A DNA stretch of 64,000 nucleotides from Chitinophaga parva (GCF_003071345.1 NZ_QCYK01000002.1:1240001-1304000); one strand, 5' to 3'; positions 52,696-61,709 are shown, counted from the first letter of the stretch. The notes: generated from the sequence alone by a model not told the origin. Numbers and translations: made by a program.

Positions 52696-52770
52696 GCCGT
52701 TAGCTTTTAGCAGTCAGGATGTAACAGCTTGGATAAAGACTATTAAAATTGTTTGCTAAAGGCTAACGGC
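52696..52770 (+). repeat. 17-bp inverted repeat between emrA-like and emrB-like genes
   Basis: GCCGTTAGCTTTTAGCA (52696-52712) and TGCTAAAGGCTAACGGC (52754-52770) are complementary over 17 bp with a single G-T pair, enclosing 41 bases. It sits inside the operon, 24 bases after the EmrA stop and 30 before the EmrB start. There is no T run, so it is not a classical terminator; it may stabilise or process the message. Confidence 0.75.
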
Positions 52771-52800
52771 CTGGCACGCAGTGCTTTTAAACATAAACGT

Positions 52801-54375
52801 ATGCAACAAGAATCATTGGTAGAATACGGCTTCCGCCGCGTGATCATCACGATCACGGCCGTATTGTGCGCACTGTTAGAGATCGTGGATACGACCATTG
52901 TAAACGTTGCGCTCAATAATATCAAGGGTAACATGGGAGCTACGCTCACCGAAGTAAGCTGGGTGGTAACCGCCTATGCTATCGGTAACGTGATCGTGGT
53001 GCCGCTCACCAGCTGGCTTTCCCAGCAGTTTGGCCGGCGCAATTATTTTGCGGCATCTATCGTGCTCTTTACTATTTGCTCCTTCCTTTGCGGTAACGCG
53101 CATACCATGCCGGAGCTGGTATTATTCCGCTTCCTCCAGGGGGTGGGCGGTGGTGCCTTGCTGGTAACCTCCCAAACGCTCATCACGGAAGCTTATCCGC
53201 CCGAAAAACGTGGTATGGCCCAGGCCATCTATGGGATGGGCGTGATCGTAGGCCCCACCCTGGGCCCTCCTTTGGGTGGCTTTATCGTGGATAACTACGA
53301 CTGGCCTTATATATTTTACATCAACATCCCGCTGGGCGTAATTGCAACCCTGTTTACCCTGGAGTTTGTAAAGAGCCCGAAATACGGGGCCAAGACAGCG
53401 ATCAAGGACGTAGACTGGTGGGGCATTGTGTGGCTGGCCATGTTTGTAGGCTCCCTCCAGTTTGTGCTGGAACGCGGGCAGGACGAAGACTGGTTCTCCT
53501 CAGAGCTCATCGTGATCTTCTCCATCTTATCGTTCTTCGGTTTCTTCTTCTTCCTGTGGCGGGAAATGACCTTCCGCAATCCCATCGTAAACCTGAAGGT
53601 ATTGGGTAACGGTAACCTGCGTATTGGTACTATCCTGTCCTTTATCCTGGGTTTCGGGTTGTACGGATCTACCTTCATCATCCCGCTGTACACCCAGGCT
53701 ACCCTGGGGTGGACCGCGCAGCAATCCGGCCTGCTCATGCTCCCGGCATCGCTGGTAACGGCCTTCATGATGCCCGTGGTAGGACAGTTGCTACAACGGG
53801 GTGCCAAGCAACAATACATGGTGGCCTTCGGGATGCTCACCTTTTTTGTTTACAGCTTCTGGGGCTATAAGATCATTACCCCGGATACCGGTGCAGATGC
53901 CTTTTTCTGGATGCTGGTAGTACGTGGTCTGGGCCTGGCCTTCCTGTTCATTCCCATCACCATGCTCTCCCTGTCTACCCTTAAAGGCAAGCAGATCGGG
54001 GAAGGCGCCGCCTTTACCGGTATGATGCGCCAGCTGGGTGGTTCCTTCGGGGTGGCGCTGATCACCACCTACATTGCCCGTGATACACAGGCGCACCGCG
54101 TGAACCTGCTGAGCCACGTAACAGTGGACAATGCCGCCGCCGCAGCCCGTATTAACGGGGGCCAGGCCAACTTTATAGCGCATGGTTCCGCAGTGAATAC
54201 CGCCTTCCTGAAATCACTGGAAAGCATTGAATATGCGGTGATGAAGCAGGCTACCGTTATGTCTTACATGGACGTGTTCCTGTACCTAGGTATCATGTTC
54301 CTCATCTGCATTCCCTTTGTACTCATGGTGAAAGCCTCCGCGGGTGCCAAGGTAGATGCATCCAACATGCACTAA
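52801..54375 (+). CDS. DHA2-family MFS drug exporter (EmrB-like)
   Basis: A 524-residue transporter with 14 predicted membrane segments; start MQQESLVEYG, since the 16 upstream codons of the frame lie in the inverted-repeat spacer. Landmarks are the DHA2 motif LEIVDTTIVNVALNNI (D-x-T-x-V-N-V-A), SWVVTAYAIGNVIVVPLTSWLSQQFGRR, FLQGVGGGALL and the motif C-like GMGVIVGPTLGPPLGGFI. With the adaptor and TolC it forms a tripartite pump expelling hydrophobic compounds. It is the last gene of the TetR-controlled operon and ends before a strong terminator. Confidence 0.95.
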   Translation: MQQESLVEYGFRRVIITITAVLCALLEIVDTTIVNVALNNIKGNMGATLTEVSWVVTAYAIGNVIVVPLTSWLSQQFGRRNYFAASIVLFTICSFLCGNAHTMPELVLFRFLQGVGGGALLVTSQTLITEAYPPEKRGMAQAIYGMGVIVGPTLGPPLGGFIVDNYDWPYIFYINIPLGVIATLFTLEFVKSPKYGAKTAIKDVDWWGIVWLAMFVGSLQFVLERGQDEDWFSSELIVIFSILSFFGFFFFLWREMTFRNPIVNLKVLGNGNLRIGTILSFILGFGLYGSTFIIPLYTQATLGWTAQQSGLLMLPASLVTAFMMPVVGQLLQRGAKQQYMVAFGMLTFFVYSFWGYKIITPDTGADAFFWMLVVRGLGLAFLFIPITMLSLSTLKGKQIGEGAAFTGMMRQLGGSFGVALITTYIARDTQAHRVNLLSHVTVDNAAAAARINGGQANFIAHGSAVNTAFLKSLESIEYAVMKQATVMSYMDVFLYLGIMFLICIPFVLMVKASAGAKVDASNMH

Positions 54376-54488
54376 ACAAGCGTAAAACCCGGTACGGTAA
54401 AGGATCTTTAACAATAGTAAGGATGAAAGGCCAATAGCAGTTACCCGTCAATACACACATTTTTACCGTACTGGATTTACTATACTGA

Positions 54489-54528
54489 AAGCGGGCGTAC
54501 CGGATACCGGTGCGCCCGCTTTTTTTTA
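54489..54528 (+). terminator. Intrinsic terminator of the efflux operon
   Basis: A 15-bp stem with one G-T pair (AAGCGGGCGTACCGG at 54489-54503, CCGGTGCGCCCGCTT at 54507-54521), 3-nt loop, followed by a T run. It lies 114 bases after the EmrB stop. Confidence 0.88.
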
Positions 54529-54636
54529 TACGTAAGGAGGATGGTTATTATGTGTTGTAACATCTACTGGCCTATTGGGAAATCATTTATTTTATTGTAA
54601 ATTTATCCTGACCACGTTAATCAAATTCCCTCCCAA

Positions 54637-55185
54637 ATGCTGCAAACGCTCACTTATCAGACAGCTGCGTTACAGGACAACTATTCCATTTTAAATGAAG
54701 CAGTGCAGATCGGTAAAGTGTATAAAACGGAATGGCTGGGCTGGACCATGGACGCCCATATAGCGGGGCGCCGGTTTAAATTCAGTAAATCAGGATTGTT
54801 TACCCGGGTCATCCACATTGAGGATAAGGCCACCCGGAGCAGCCTTGGCAGGCTCCTGATCAAGCCGCTTTTCCGCTGGGTGCCCCGCGCCATCCTGGAG
54901 CTGGAAGACGGCAACACTTACCGATGGCTGAACAGCCGCCTGCTGGGTGCCGACTGGCAGTGGCGGCAACACCACCGGATCGTAATGAGTGCAAAAGAGC
55001 CCTGGCAACTCACCGGGGCAAACGGCAGCGTACTGGTAAGGGCCAGCGTGCCGGAAAAAGAATTGCTTTTATCCCTGGGGCTGATGCTGCGCAATGACCA
55101 TGCCCGCCGTTCCATTTTCGGGCTGCTGATGGGAGCCGCTATTGCCGGCCTGGGTGCCCTGACCCGACCGCTGATGAGCCATTGA
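54637..55185 (+). CDS. Conserved-looking hypothetical protein
   Basis: A 182-residue protein of no family I can name. It has alternating beta-strand-like segments (YKTEWLGWTMDAHIAGRRFKFS, AILELEDGNTYRWLNSRLLG, DWQWRQHHRIVMSA) and ends in a hydrophobic helix (SIFGLLMGAAIAGLGALTRPL) that could be a membrane anchor. The strand pattern with repeated Trp/Arg is loosely like tubby/LURP-one beta-barrels, but this is only an impression. It is a single gene between the efflux operon terminator and the VOC gene. Confidence 0.6.
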   Translation: MLQTLTYQTAALQDNYSILNEAVQIGKVYKTEWLGWTMDAHIAGRRFKFSKSGLFTRVIHIEDKATRSSLGRLLIKPLFRWVPRAILELEDGNTYRWLNSRLLGADWQWRQHHRIVMSAKEPWQLTGANGSVLVRASVPEKELLLSLGLMLRNDHARRSIFGLLMGAAIAGLGALTRPLMSH

Positions 55186-55263
55186 CACAACCTTACGTAC
55201 CATTCCACGAGCACCAGGAGCACCATGGCCCGGAGCAAATAACTGTAGCGCGTCCATCTTTTC

Positions 55264-55641
55264 TTATTCATCTGCCGCAAACGTGAGCACATATCCATCC
55301 GTATCAATGATGGTGAACTCCGTAGCGCCGTAAAATGTTTTTTCCAGGCCTTTGAGCACGGTAACTCTGCTTTTGATGGTCTCGAAGAAATGTGTCACCT
55401 CGTCCCGTTTAATGTATAGCAACAGGGAGCCGCCGGTCTTGTCCCGCTGGATTTCCGGGAGGTCTCTGCCCAGGCTTTCCAGCGTTTGCAGCATAATGGT
55501 CACCGGGCCGCTGGCCAGCATGACCCAGTGGTACGGCGTGGACTCTGGCACACTCATTACTTTCTCAAATCCCAGTTGCTCATAAAAGGCAATGCTCTGG
55601 TGGATGTCGCGGACAAACAGGTTGGGGGAGAGGCTTTGCAT
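55264..55641 (-). CDS. VOC-superfamily (glyoxalase/bleomycin-resistance fold) protein
   Basis: A 125-residue protein from MQSLSPNLFV; the frame reaches 8 codons further upstream. It has the two beta-alpha-beta-beta-beta units of the vicinal oxygen chelate fold: LFVRDIHQSIAFYEQLGFEKVM, then GSLLLYIKRDEVTHFFETIKSR and FYGATEFTIIDTDGYVLTFAAD. A candidate metal ligand set is partly present (His in PYHWVML, Glu in TEFTIID), but activity is unknown. It is convergent with the hypothetical gene. Confidence 0.85.
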   Translation of the reverse strand: MQSLSPNLFVRDIHQSIAFYEQLGFEKVMSVPESTPYHWVMLASGPVTIMLQTLESLGRDLPEIQRDKTGGSLLLYIKRDEVTHFFETIKSRVTVLKGLEKTFYGATEFTIIDTDGYVLTFAADE

Positions 55642-55665
55642 AACATGATCCTTTTGCAGGAACAA

Positions 55666-55955
55666 TATAATATTTTCCGGCGCACCGGCCAGCCGGGAGC
55701 GCCGGAATAACGCGCCATTAACCCTTTTGTTAACCTGCCAAAAGTTTAGCGCAAGGCATGATTTATAGATAATTAATTTCAGTAATGTATTAAAAGTAAC
55801 ACGAAAAAATTAACATTTGCTTATGCTTCCGGTTGCTATATTTTCAACTTAATTCATTGATTTACAATGCTGTTTTTCCAATGTTAACTTTTTAATAATG
55901 TTCACGTAACAATTCCTTAACAGTGTGAAAGTAGGTTTGCGAAAATTTTACGCAC
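55666..55955 (+). promoter_or_regulatory. Spacer with promoter of the Oar-like receptor gene
   Basis: 290 bases, AT-rich. TAGGTTTG at 55932-55939 is an exact -7 element (TAnnTTTG), placing the transcript start near 55945, only about 10 bases before the GTG start codon. No good -33 element is seen. Confidence 0.6.
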
Positions 55956-58900
55956 GTGAACAAGTTTTACGCAGTACTTGTAGTAATCGCAAGTTTCTTT
56001 TTCTTCACACCTTCGGTTAACGCGCAGGTAACTACTTCCCAGCTTACGGGTAAAGTAGTAAGCGCCAAGGGTGAAAGTCTTCCCGGTGTTACCATTATTA
56101 TCGTAAACACCGCCACCGGGGCCAAAGCCGGCGCCACCACGAACGCTGACGGCCGTTACATTATCACCAACCTGAATCCCGGTGGTCCTTACAATCTCTC
56201 TGTAACTTATGTTGGCTACCAGAAACAGGATCGCCCTGAACTGAACCTGTCTCTCGGTGGTACCACGATGAACTTCACCCTGAATGAAGAATCTACTGCC
56301 CTGAAGGAACTGGTGGTTACCGGTAAATCCGCTCCCCGCGGTTCCGGCACCAAGATCAACCAGGAGCAGATCCGCAACCTGCCTTCTGCCAACCGCAGCC
56401 TGCAGGACATGACCCGCACTACGCCGCAAAGCAATAACAACTCCTTCCTGGGTACTAACTTCCGTTATAACAACGTAACGCTGGATGGTGCCATCAATAA
56501 TGATGCTATCGGTTTCAGCCCCTCCCTGGGTGGCCAGACCAACGCTTCCGGCCAGCCGGGCAGCTCTACCCGTACCAACCCCGTATCCCTGGATGCGGTG
56601 CAGGACATCCAGGTACTGCTGGCTCCCTACGACGTGAAGATCGGTAACTTCCTGGGTGGTTCTATCAACGCCGTAACCCGTAGCGGTACCAATACCTTCC
56701 ACGGTTCTGTGTATGGTTTTGGCCGTACGGCTGGTTTCATTGGTAAGAACAACGCCGGTGACGGTTCCAAAGAACCTTCTGACTTCCATGATTACCAGGC
56801 TGGTATCCGCCTCGGTTTCCCCATCATCAAGAACAAACTGTTCTTCTTCACCAATGAAGAAATCACCCGCCGCGTGGATCCCGTGATCCTGGGCGCTGGT
56901 TCCAAAGATATTGGTCAGCTGATGACGCTGTCTGACGCACAGGCCATCACGGATCACATGAAAACTGCTTACGGTGTGGATCCCGGTACTTACGGCAATT
57001 CCAGCATTTATTCCAACTCCAACAAGTTCTTTAACCGCGTTGACTGGAATATCAGTGAAAAGCACCAGCTGGCCATCCGTAACAACTATATCCACTCTGA
57101 GGCTACTAACCTGGAGCGCGACCAGCAGAACTTCCGTTTCAAAGGCATTGATTACGTGCAGACCAACAACCAGAACTCTACCGTTGCTGAACTGAAGAGC
57201 CGCTTTAACAGCGTGATCTCCAACAACCTGGTACTGGGTTATTCTGACATCCACGATTATCGCACGCCTACTTCCAACCCGGCCCTGCCCCAGATCCAGA
57301 TCGCTGGCCCTAACGGTTCCGGTACCATCTTCCTGGGTACAGACCGTGAAGCGGCTATCTTCAACATGAAGCAGAAAACCGCCGAGGTGACTGATAACGT
57401 GACCCTGTTCAAAGGCAATCATACCTGGACTATCGGGACCCACAACGAATTCTACAACATCAGCTACGGTTTCGTAAACTCCTGGAACGGTCGTGTAGAC
57501 TACGCTTCTGTAGCAGACTTCCTGGCTAATAACCCGAACCGTGTACGTGGTAACTATAACTACACCAACAACACCCGTGATTATATCATGGACAACCCGC
57601 CAGCCAAGTTCAAAGTGAACCTGTTCAGCCTCTATGGCCAGGACGAAATCGCCCTGACGAACAAGTTCCGCCTGACCCTGGGCCTGCGCTTCGACTACAC
57701 CGATATTCCCAACAAGCAGCCGCTGAGCGACAAGACCACTGGTGCGCCTGTGGACCAGTACTATGGTAACACCTTCACTTACACCAAGCCGAAAGACATC
57801 CGCAACGATTTCATGAACAATGTGCAGGTGTCTCCCCGCGTAGGTTTCAACTACGACATCAATGGCGACCAGAGCGCTATCCTGCGTGGTGGTACCGGCC
57901 TGTTTACCGGCCGTATCCCCTTCGCCTGGATGGGTTATGCTTACTACAACAACGGTGTAACGTATGGTGCATATGACAACAAATCTTCCGCCAAGCCTTT
58001 CGTACCCGGTACAGACCCGATCCGTGATGCGATCACGGATGCTGGTAAAGGTGTGATCGGCGAAGCTAACTTTGCCGCCAAGCAAGGAGTGAATGTAAAT
58101 GATGCTACCGGCGCTACGCAGGTGGATATGATCGACAACAACTTCAAAATGCCGCAGGCATGGAGAAGCAGCCTGGCCTTTGATTATAGCACCCAGGATG
58201 GCTGGAAATTCACGGTAGAAGGTATCTACACCAAAGTGATCTACGACCTGAAATTCCAACAGGTGAACGTACCCGACAACCCAATTTATTATTCTTACGA
58301 TACCAAGCACCAGCAGCCGATCTGGCAGAATGGTGGTAAGATCAACCCTAAGTTTACCAACGCTTACCTGCTGAGTAACACCAAGGAAGGCTACCGCTAC
58401 AGCATTACCGGCCAGGTACAGAAGTCTTTCCCCTTCGGCCTGAACGTGATGGCAGCTTACACCTATGGACAAGCAAAGGATATTGCAAACGGTATCCGCA
58501 ACTCCATGGAGTCTAACTGGCAGCTGAACGCGGCCCTGAACCCGAACAACCCCGGCCTGGCTTACTCCAACTTTGACATCCGTCACCGCATTGTGGCTAC
58601 CGCCAACTACAAGCTGGACTGGTCCAACAAACATAAATTCGTTTCTAACTTCACCCTGTTCTTCAACACCGCTTCCGGCCTGCCTTACACGTACGGCTTC
58701 CAGAACGCAACCGTGCAGAATACCGCACAACAGGTGAGCCTGGCTTACATCCCGAAGAAAGGCGAAGAACAACGGATCGTTCCTGATGCTGCACAGGCAG
58801 CCGCCTTCTCTACCTTTATCGACAACGATAAATACCTGAAGACCCGCCGTGGCCAGTTCACCGAACGTAATGGTGCCCGCACCCCGTGGAACACTTCCCT

Positions 58901-59210
58901 GGACTTCCGCTTTGCACAGGACTTCCACATCCAGGCTGGCAAGGTGAAACACACCATCACCCTGACTTACGACATCGTGAACCTGACCAACCTGCTGAAC
59001 AAGAACTGGGGCTGGCAGTATTTCTCTCCCAACACCTACAACTCTACCGGCAGCGTGGGTCTGACCGCACTGAAACCCGCTTACGTTACAGATCCGACCA
59101 CCGGTGCCGAAACGCCCCAGTACAAATGGGGTAAGCCGCTGGCTCCGTACTCCCGCGACCTGTTCAACAGCCGTTACCAGATGCAGCTGGGCCTGCGTTA
59201 CAGCTTCTGA
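55956..59210 (+). CDS. Oar-like TonB-dependent outer membrane receptor
   Basis: A 1084-residue TonB-dependent receptor starting at GTG (MNKFYAVLVVIASFFFF, signal peptide to about NAQ). Residues ~25-110 form a carboxypeptidase regulatory-like domain (LTGKVVSAKGESLPGVTI), followed by the plug (IRNLPSANRSLQDMTRTTPQ, NVTLDGAINNDAIGF, SLDAVQDIQVLLAPYDVKIGNFLGGSINAVTRSGTN) and a large barrel ending MQLGLRYSF. The layout matches the Oar family, which is not linked to SusD. Codon choice is strongly biased (mostly GGT, CGT, AAC, CTG), suggesting high expression. The opposite strand carries a 1011-codon open frame that is only a by-product of this bias. Confidence 0.92.
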   Translation: MNKFYAVLVVIASFFFFTPSVNAQVTTSQLTGKVVSAKGESLPGVTIIIVNTATGAKAGATTNADGRYIITNLNPGGPYNLSVTYVGYQKQDRPELNLSLGGTTMNFTLNEESTALKELVVTGKSAPRGSGTKINQEQIRNLPSANRSLQDMTRTTPQSNNNSFLGTNFRYNNVTLDGAINNDAIGFSPSLGGQTNASGQPGSSTRTNPVSLDAVQDIQVLLAPYDVKIGNFLGGSINAVTRSGTNTFHGSVYGFGRTAGFIGKNNAGDGSKEPSDFHDYQAGIRLGFPIIKNKLFFFTNEEITRRVDPVILGAGSKDIGQLMTLSDAQAITDHMKTAYGVDPGTYGNSSIYSNSNKFFNRVDWNISEKHQLAIRNNYIHSEATNLERDQQNFRFKGIDYVQTNNQNSTVAELKSRFNSVISNNLVLGYSDIHDYRTPTSNPALPQIQIAGPNGSGTIFLGTDREAAIFNMKQKTAEVTDNVTLFKGNHTWTIGTHNEFYNISYGFVNSWNGRVDYASVADFLANNPNRVRGNYNYTNNTRDYIMDNPPAKFKVNLFSLYGQDEIALTNKFRLTLGLRFDYTDIPNKQPLSDKTTGAPVDQYYGNTFTYTKPKDIRNDFMNNVQVSPRVGFNYDINGDQSAILRGGTGLFTGRIPFAWMGYAYYNNGVTYGAYDNKSSAKPFVPGTDPIRDAITDAGKGVIGEANFAAKQGVNVNDATGATQVDMIDNNFKMPQAWRSSLAFDYSTQDGWKFTVEGIYTKVIYDLKFQQVNVPDNPIYYSYDTKHQQPIWQNGGKINPKFTNAYLLSNTKEGYRYSITGQVQKSFPFGLNVMAAYTYGQAKDIANGIRNSMESNWQLNAALNPNNPGLAYSNFDIRHRIVATANYKLDWSNKHKFVSNFTLFFNTASGLPYTYGFQNATVQNTAQQVSLAYIPKKGEEQRIVPDAAQAAAFSTFIDNDKYLKTRRGQFTERNGARTPWNTSLDFRFAQDFHIQAGKVKHTITLTYDIVNLTNLLNKNWGWQYFSPNTYNSTGSVGLTALKPAYVTDPTTGAETPQYKWGKPLAPYSRDLFNSRYQMQLGLRYSF

Positions 59211-59254
59211 TCTTAGCTAAGGCTGAAAACATAACTAACACGCACGATTAAAAG

Positions 59255-59286
59255 CGCGGTCTTCGAAAGAGGGCCGCGTTTTTTTA
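59255..59286 (+). terminator. Intrinsic terminator after the Oar-like gene
   Basis: CGCGG (59255-59259) and CCGCG (59274-59278), with further pairing TCTT/AAGA inside, followed by TTTTTTT. It lies about 45 bases after the stop. Confidence 0.75.
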
Positions 59287-59340
59287 TGGGCACTGGGGCG
59301 AATTGGTTATTTTTATCGTGAACAGAAAAACGAGACCGCT

Positions 59341-60147
59341 ATGCTAAAAATGCTTGCCCTGGCCGCACTGGTGGGCCTTACCGGGAGCGCCGCCGCCCAG
59401 GACCTGAATGGTAAAGAAGTAGTATACCATGCCGGTTCCGCCACGCTGAAAGGCTATTTTGTAAGCGCCGCGCTGCAACAAAAAAGGCCAGGCGTAGTGA
59501 TCCTGCCGGCGTGGATGGGCCCTACCGCCTTCTCCAAAAAAGTGGCGGACCTGCTGGGTACTTACGGCTACAACGCCCTGGTGGCAGACATTTACGGGGA
59601 TGGGCAGGTGCTCTCTGATACAAAGACGGCCGCGGAGAAATCCGGTTATTACAAAAAGAATTATGCGGAATACCAGCTACGCATTAAAGCCGCCATTGAT
59701 GCCCTGGTGGCGCAAGGTGCAGATGCCAATAACATTGCGGTGATCGGCTATTGCTTTGGCGGTACCGGCGCCCTGGAGGCGGCCCGTGCAGACCTGCCCG
59801 TAAAGGGAGTGGTAAGTTTTCACGGAGGCCTTACCCGCGATACCACGCGCACCGTGACCCCGGTGATGACCCGCGTGCTGGTGCTGCATGGCGATGCAGA
59901 CCAGACCATGACCCATGCGGATGTGGAGAACTTCCGCCAGGAAATGCGCGACAGTAAAGCAGACTGGCAGATGGATATTTATGCGGATGCCCCGCACGGC
60001 TTCACAGAGCCGGGGTCCAAAGCATACAACGAGGCCGCTGCCCGCCGCTCCTGGGTGGCCATGGGCAACTTCCTGGATGAGATCTTTGGAACACAGCGAA
60101 GCGTGCCCTGGCGATATACACTGGCAGATGCCAATGCCGGCAAATAA
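59341..60147 (+). CDS. Dienelactone hydrolase-family protein, secreted
   Basis: A 268-residue alpha/beta-hydrolase with signal peptide (to about AAAQ). The nucleophile motif is GYCFGG with Cys, typical for dienelactone hydrolases, rather than the Ser of ordinary esterases. The Asp is in VLHGDADQT and the His in APHGFTEPG, completing a Cys-Asp-His triad. A further landmark is VADIYGDGQ. The classical enzyme opens dienelactone in chlorocatechol breakdown, but exported Bacteroidota homologues have unknown substrates. It is convergent with the heptapeptide-repeat gene, with a shared terminator. Confidence 0.9.
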   Translation: MLKMLALAALVGLTGSAAAQDLNGKEVVYHAGSATLKGYFVSAALQQKRPGVVILPAWMGPTAFSKKVADLLGTYGYNALVADIYGDGQVLSDTKTAAEKSGYYKKNYAEYQLRIKAAIDALVAQGADANNIAVIGYCFGGTGALEAARADLPVKGVVSFHGGLTRDTTRTVTPVMTRVLVLHGDADQTMTHADVENFRQEMRDSKADWQMDIYADAPHGFTEPGSKAYNEAAARRSWVAMGNFLDEIFGTQRSVPWRYTLADANAGK

Positions 60148-60169
60148 GCAGCAACCATTTTCTCATAAA

Positions 60170-60205
60170 ATAAAAGCGACCCGGTGTGAACCAGGTCGCT
60201 TTTAT
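60170..60205. terminator. Bidirectional terminator
   Basis: ATAAAAGCGACC (60170-60181) and GGTCGCTTTTAT (60194-60205) form a perfect 12-bp stem, extended inside by GGT/ACC. A/T-rich arms make it suitable for both the dienelactone hydrolase and the heptapeptide-repeat gene. Confidence 0.85.
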
Positions 60206-60236
60206 CGTTAAACACAAATCAACTATTCCATTCAGC

Positions 60237-60704
60237 TTAAGGCTTGGTAGCGGTGCTGTCTTTTTTTGCTTTGTGTTTCTTGCCGGAAGTATCTGCTACT
60301 GCCTTCAGGGATGCAGTGTCCTTGATGATCTTGAAGGTAGCAGTGTCCTTGGCAAAGGAAGCAGTGTCTTTACGGAAAGCGGCGGTGTCCTTTGTGAAGG
60401 CAGCCGTGTCGCGCGCAAAGGATGCAGTGTCTCTCAGGAAGAATGCAGCAGTGTCTTTCTTGAATGCAGCGGTGTCCATTTTAAAGGCCGCGGTGTCCAT
60501 CTTGAAAGCAGCGGTGTCGTTCTTAAAGGAGGCCGTGTCCATCTTGAACGCTGCCTTGTCCATCATGGATGCGGTGTCAACGGACGCCAGCGAATCAACT
60601 TTCATAAAGCCGGCATGTTTGCCTGCGCTGGAAGCCATAGCAGTTGCAGTGGCAAAGAAAGCAAACGCTCCCAGTGCGGCGATGGTCATTTTCTTTGTTT
60701 TCAT
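60237..60704 (-). CDS. Secreted heptapeptide-repeat protein (DTAAFKK repeats)
   Basis: A 155-residue exported protein from MKTKKMTIAA (signal peptide to about MASSAG). The mature part is almost entirely about 12 seven-residue repeats with the pattern D-T-A-[AS]-F-x-[KMNR], with two longer units (insertions near FFLR and IIK), and a basic tail ending KKDSTATKP. At DNA level the units are 21 bp and differ at many silent positions (GCGGTGTCC, GCAGTGTCT, GCCGTGTCG on the plus strand) while the peptide is kept, so this strand is the coding one. I recognise no family. A regular amphipathic helix or solenoid with a basic face is plausible. Confidence 0.75.
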   Translation of the reverse strand: MKTKKMTIAALGAFAFFATATAMASSAGKHAGFMKVDSLASVDTASMMDKAAFKMDTASFKNDTAAFKMDTAAFKMDTAAFKKDTAAFFLRDTASFARDTAAFTKDTAAFRKDTASFAKDTATFKIIKDTASLKAVADTSGKKHKAKKDSTATKP

Positions 60705-61073
60705 GGTTAAAAATTTTGAAGGTGAATGATGGTTTTTCAATTCATGTTCGTCTGAGACAATATTCTTGCCGAAAATCCCGGCGTTGTGATTTGATAATCA
60801 TAGTGCTAAAACCCTGTGCGCTTTTCAGAACGACGGGTTAAAACAGTTTGTCTGCGCGCTAAATTTTTTACGCTGACGTTTTTAGATATTGAAATTTTTA
60901 TACTGCGTGCTAAACACACTTTCATATGTTCATACAAATAGTCTACTAAAATGATGATGTAAGTGGAATGGCTGTAACCCGCTGTGGATAAGCTTTTCAG
61001 CGGACACATTTAAAGAGGATGGCATATTAGTTGACGTTGATTTAAAAAAATGTTAAAACTAAAAACCATCAAG
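60705..61073. other. Intergenic region upstream of lipoprotein gene
   Basis: About 370 AT-rich bases between the divergent repeat-protein and lipoprotein genes; it must hold both promoters. A single DnaA-box-like TGTGGATAA (60983-60991) sits in a CCGCTG/CAGCGG inverted repeat, but there is no cluster, so no origin is claimed. No gene is seen. Confidence 0.5.
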
Positions 61074-61709
61074 ATGCATCGTTTCACTATTTTTCAAATG
61101 CGTTATGTGCTGGTGCCACTGGCAGGTTTTGTCATGGCATGCAATTCTCCTGTGACAAAACACAATGATCAGCAAACACCCGCCCAGGGCGTGCCACCCG
61201 CTGCAGCCGGCGATTCCAGTTGGTCCAGTGGGACTCCTGACAATGAGAACGTGACCCAAAAACTCACCTTTAACAGGGAAGACTATACGATAAAAGCCAT
61301 GGGCACCCGCCTCGCGGTGGTGATCACGGCGCCGGGGAAGCAACTGCCGGATAGTGTTTCCCAGCCGGGCTTTACCGGCATCCTGTATAATGCGGCCATT
61401 GCAGACCTGGACCATGATCACCAGCCGGAGATCTACGCCTTCACCCGATCCGGTGGCCAGGATAATTATCGCAGCGTGTTTGCCCTCGCGATGCGCAGTG
61501 GGAGGTCTTACCCCATTAAATTCACTGACCTTTCACCTGCCACCAATGGCTACGCAGGCCAGGATACCTTTTACATAGACAATGCGCAGCGCCGCCTCGT
61601 CCGCCAGTATCCGGTTACAGACAGCAGCAGCAAACGCGTTACCAACGCCACGCGCACAATAAAATACAGCCTGGTGCGGAATGGGGACATGTATGAGTTA
61701 AAGCCATAG
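61074..61709 (+). CDS. Hypothetical lipoprotein (possible PliI-like fold)
   Basis: An exported protein of about 211 residues. The start is uncertain (61050, 61074 or 61098); all lead into MRYVLVPLAGFVMAC with a lipobox Cys. After a disordered linker (Thr/Pro/Ala-rich) comes a beta-rich domain with LTFNREDYTIKAMGTRLAVVIT, then IADLDHDHQPEIYAFTRSGGQDNYRSVFALAM. The acidic ADLD-D-PEIY block with the following SGG...Y is reminiscent of periplasmic inhibitors of I-type lysozyme, a weak resemblance. It is convergent with the MscS gene. Confidence 0.7.
   Translation: MHRFTIFQMRYVLVPLAGFVMACNSPVTKHNDQQTPAQGVPPAAAGDSSWSSGTPDNENVTQKLTFNREDYTIKAMGTRLAVVITAPGKQLPDSVSQPGFTGILYNAAIADLDHDHQPEIYAFTRSGGQDNYRSVFALAMRSGRSYPIKFTDLSPATNGYAGQDTFYIDNAQRRLVRQYPVTDSSSKRVTNATRTIKYSLVRNGDMYELKP

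Noticed and set aside
55917..58952. 1011-codon open frame antisense to the Oar-like receptor gene
   Set aside because: The peptide is low in charged-helix character, rich in Val/Gly/Arg runs and has no domain. It arises because the biased codons of the receptor gene rarely produce stops on the other strand.
60244..60729. Repetitive plus-strand frame (AVSLxK repeats) over the heptapeptide gene
   Set aside because: It mirrors the minus-strand repeats, and only the minus frame begins with a plausible signal peptide and keeps its peptide despite silent changes.
60983..60991. DnaA box as sign of a replication origin
   Set aside because: A single 9-base match in 64 kb is expected by chance; no cluster and no dnaA or origin genes nearby.
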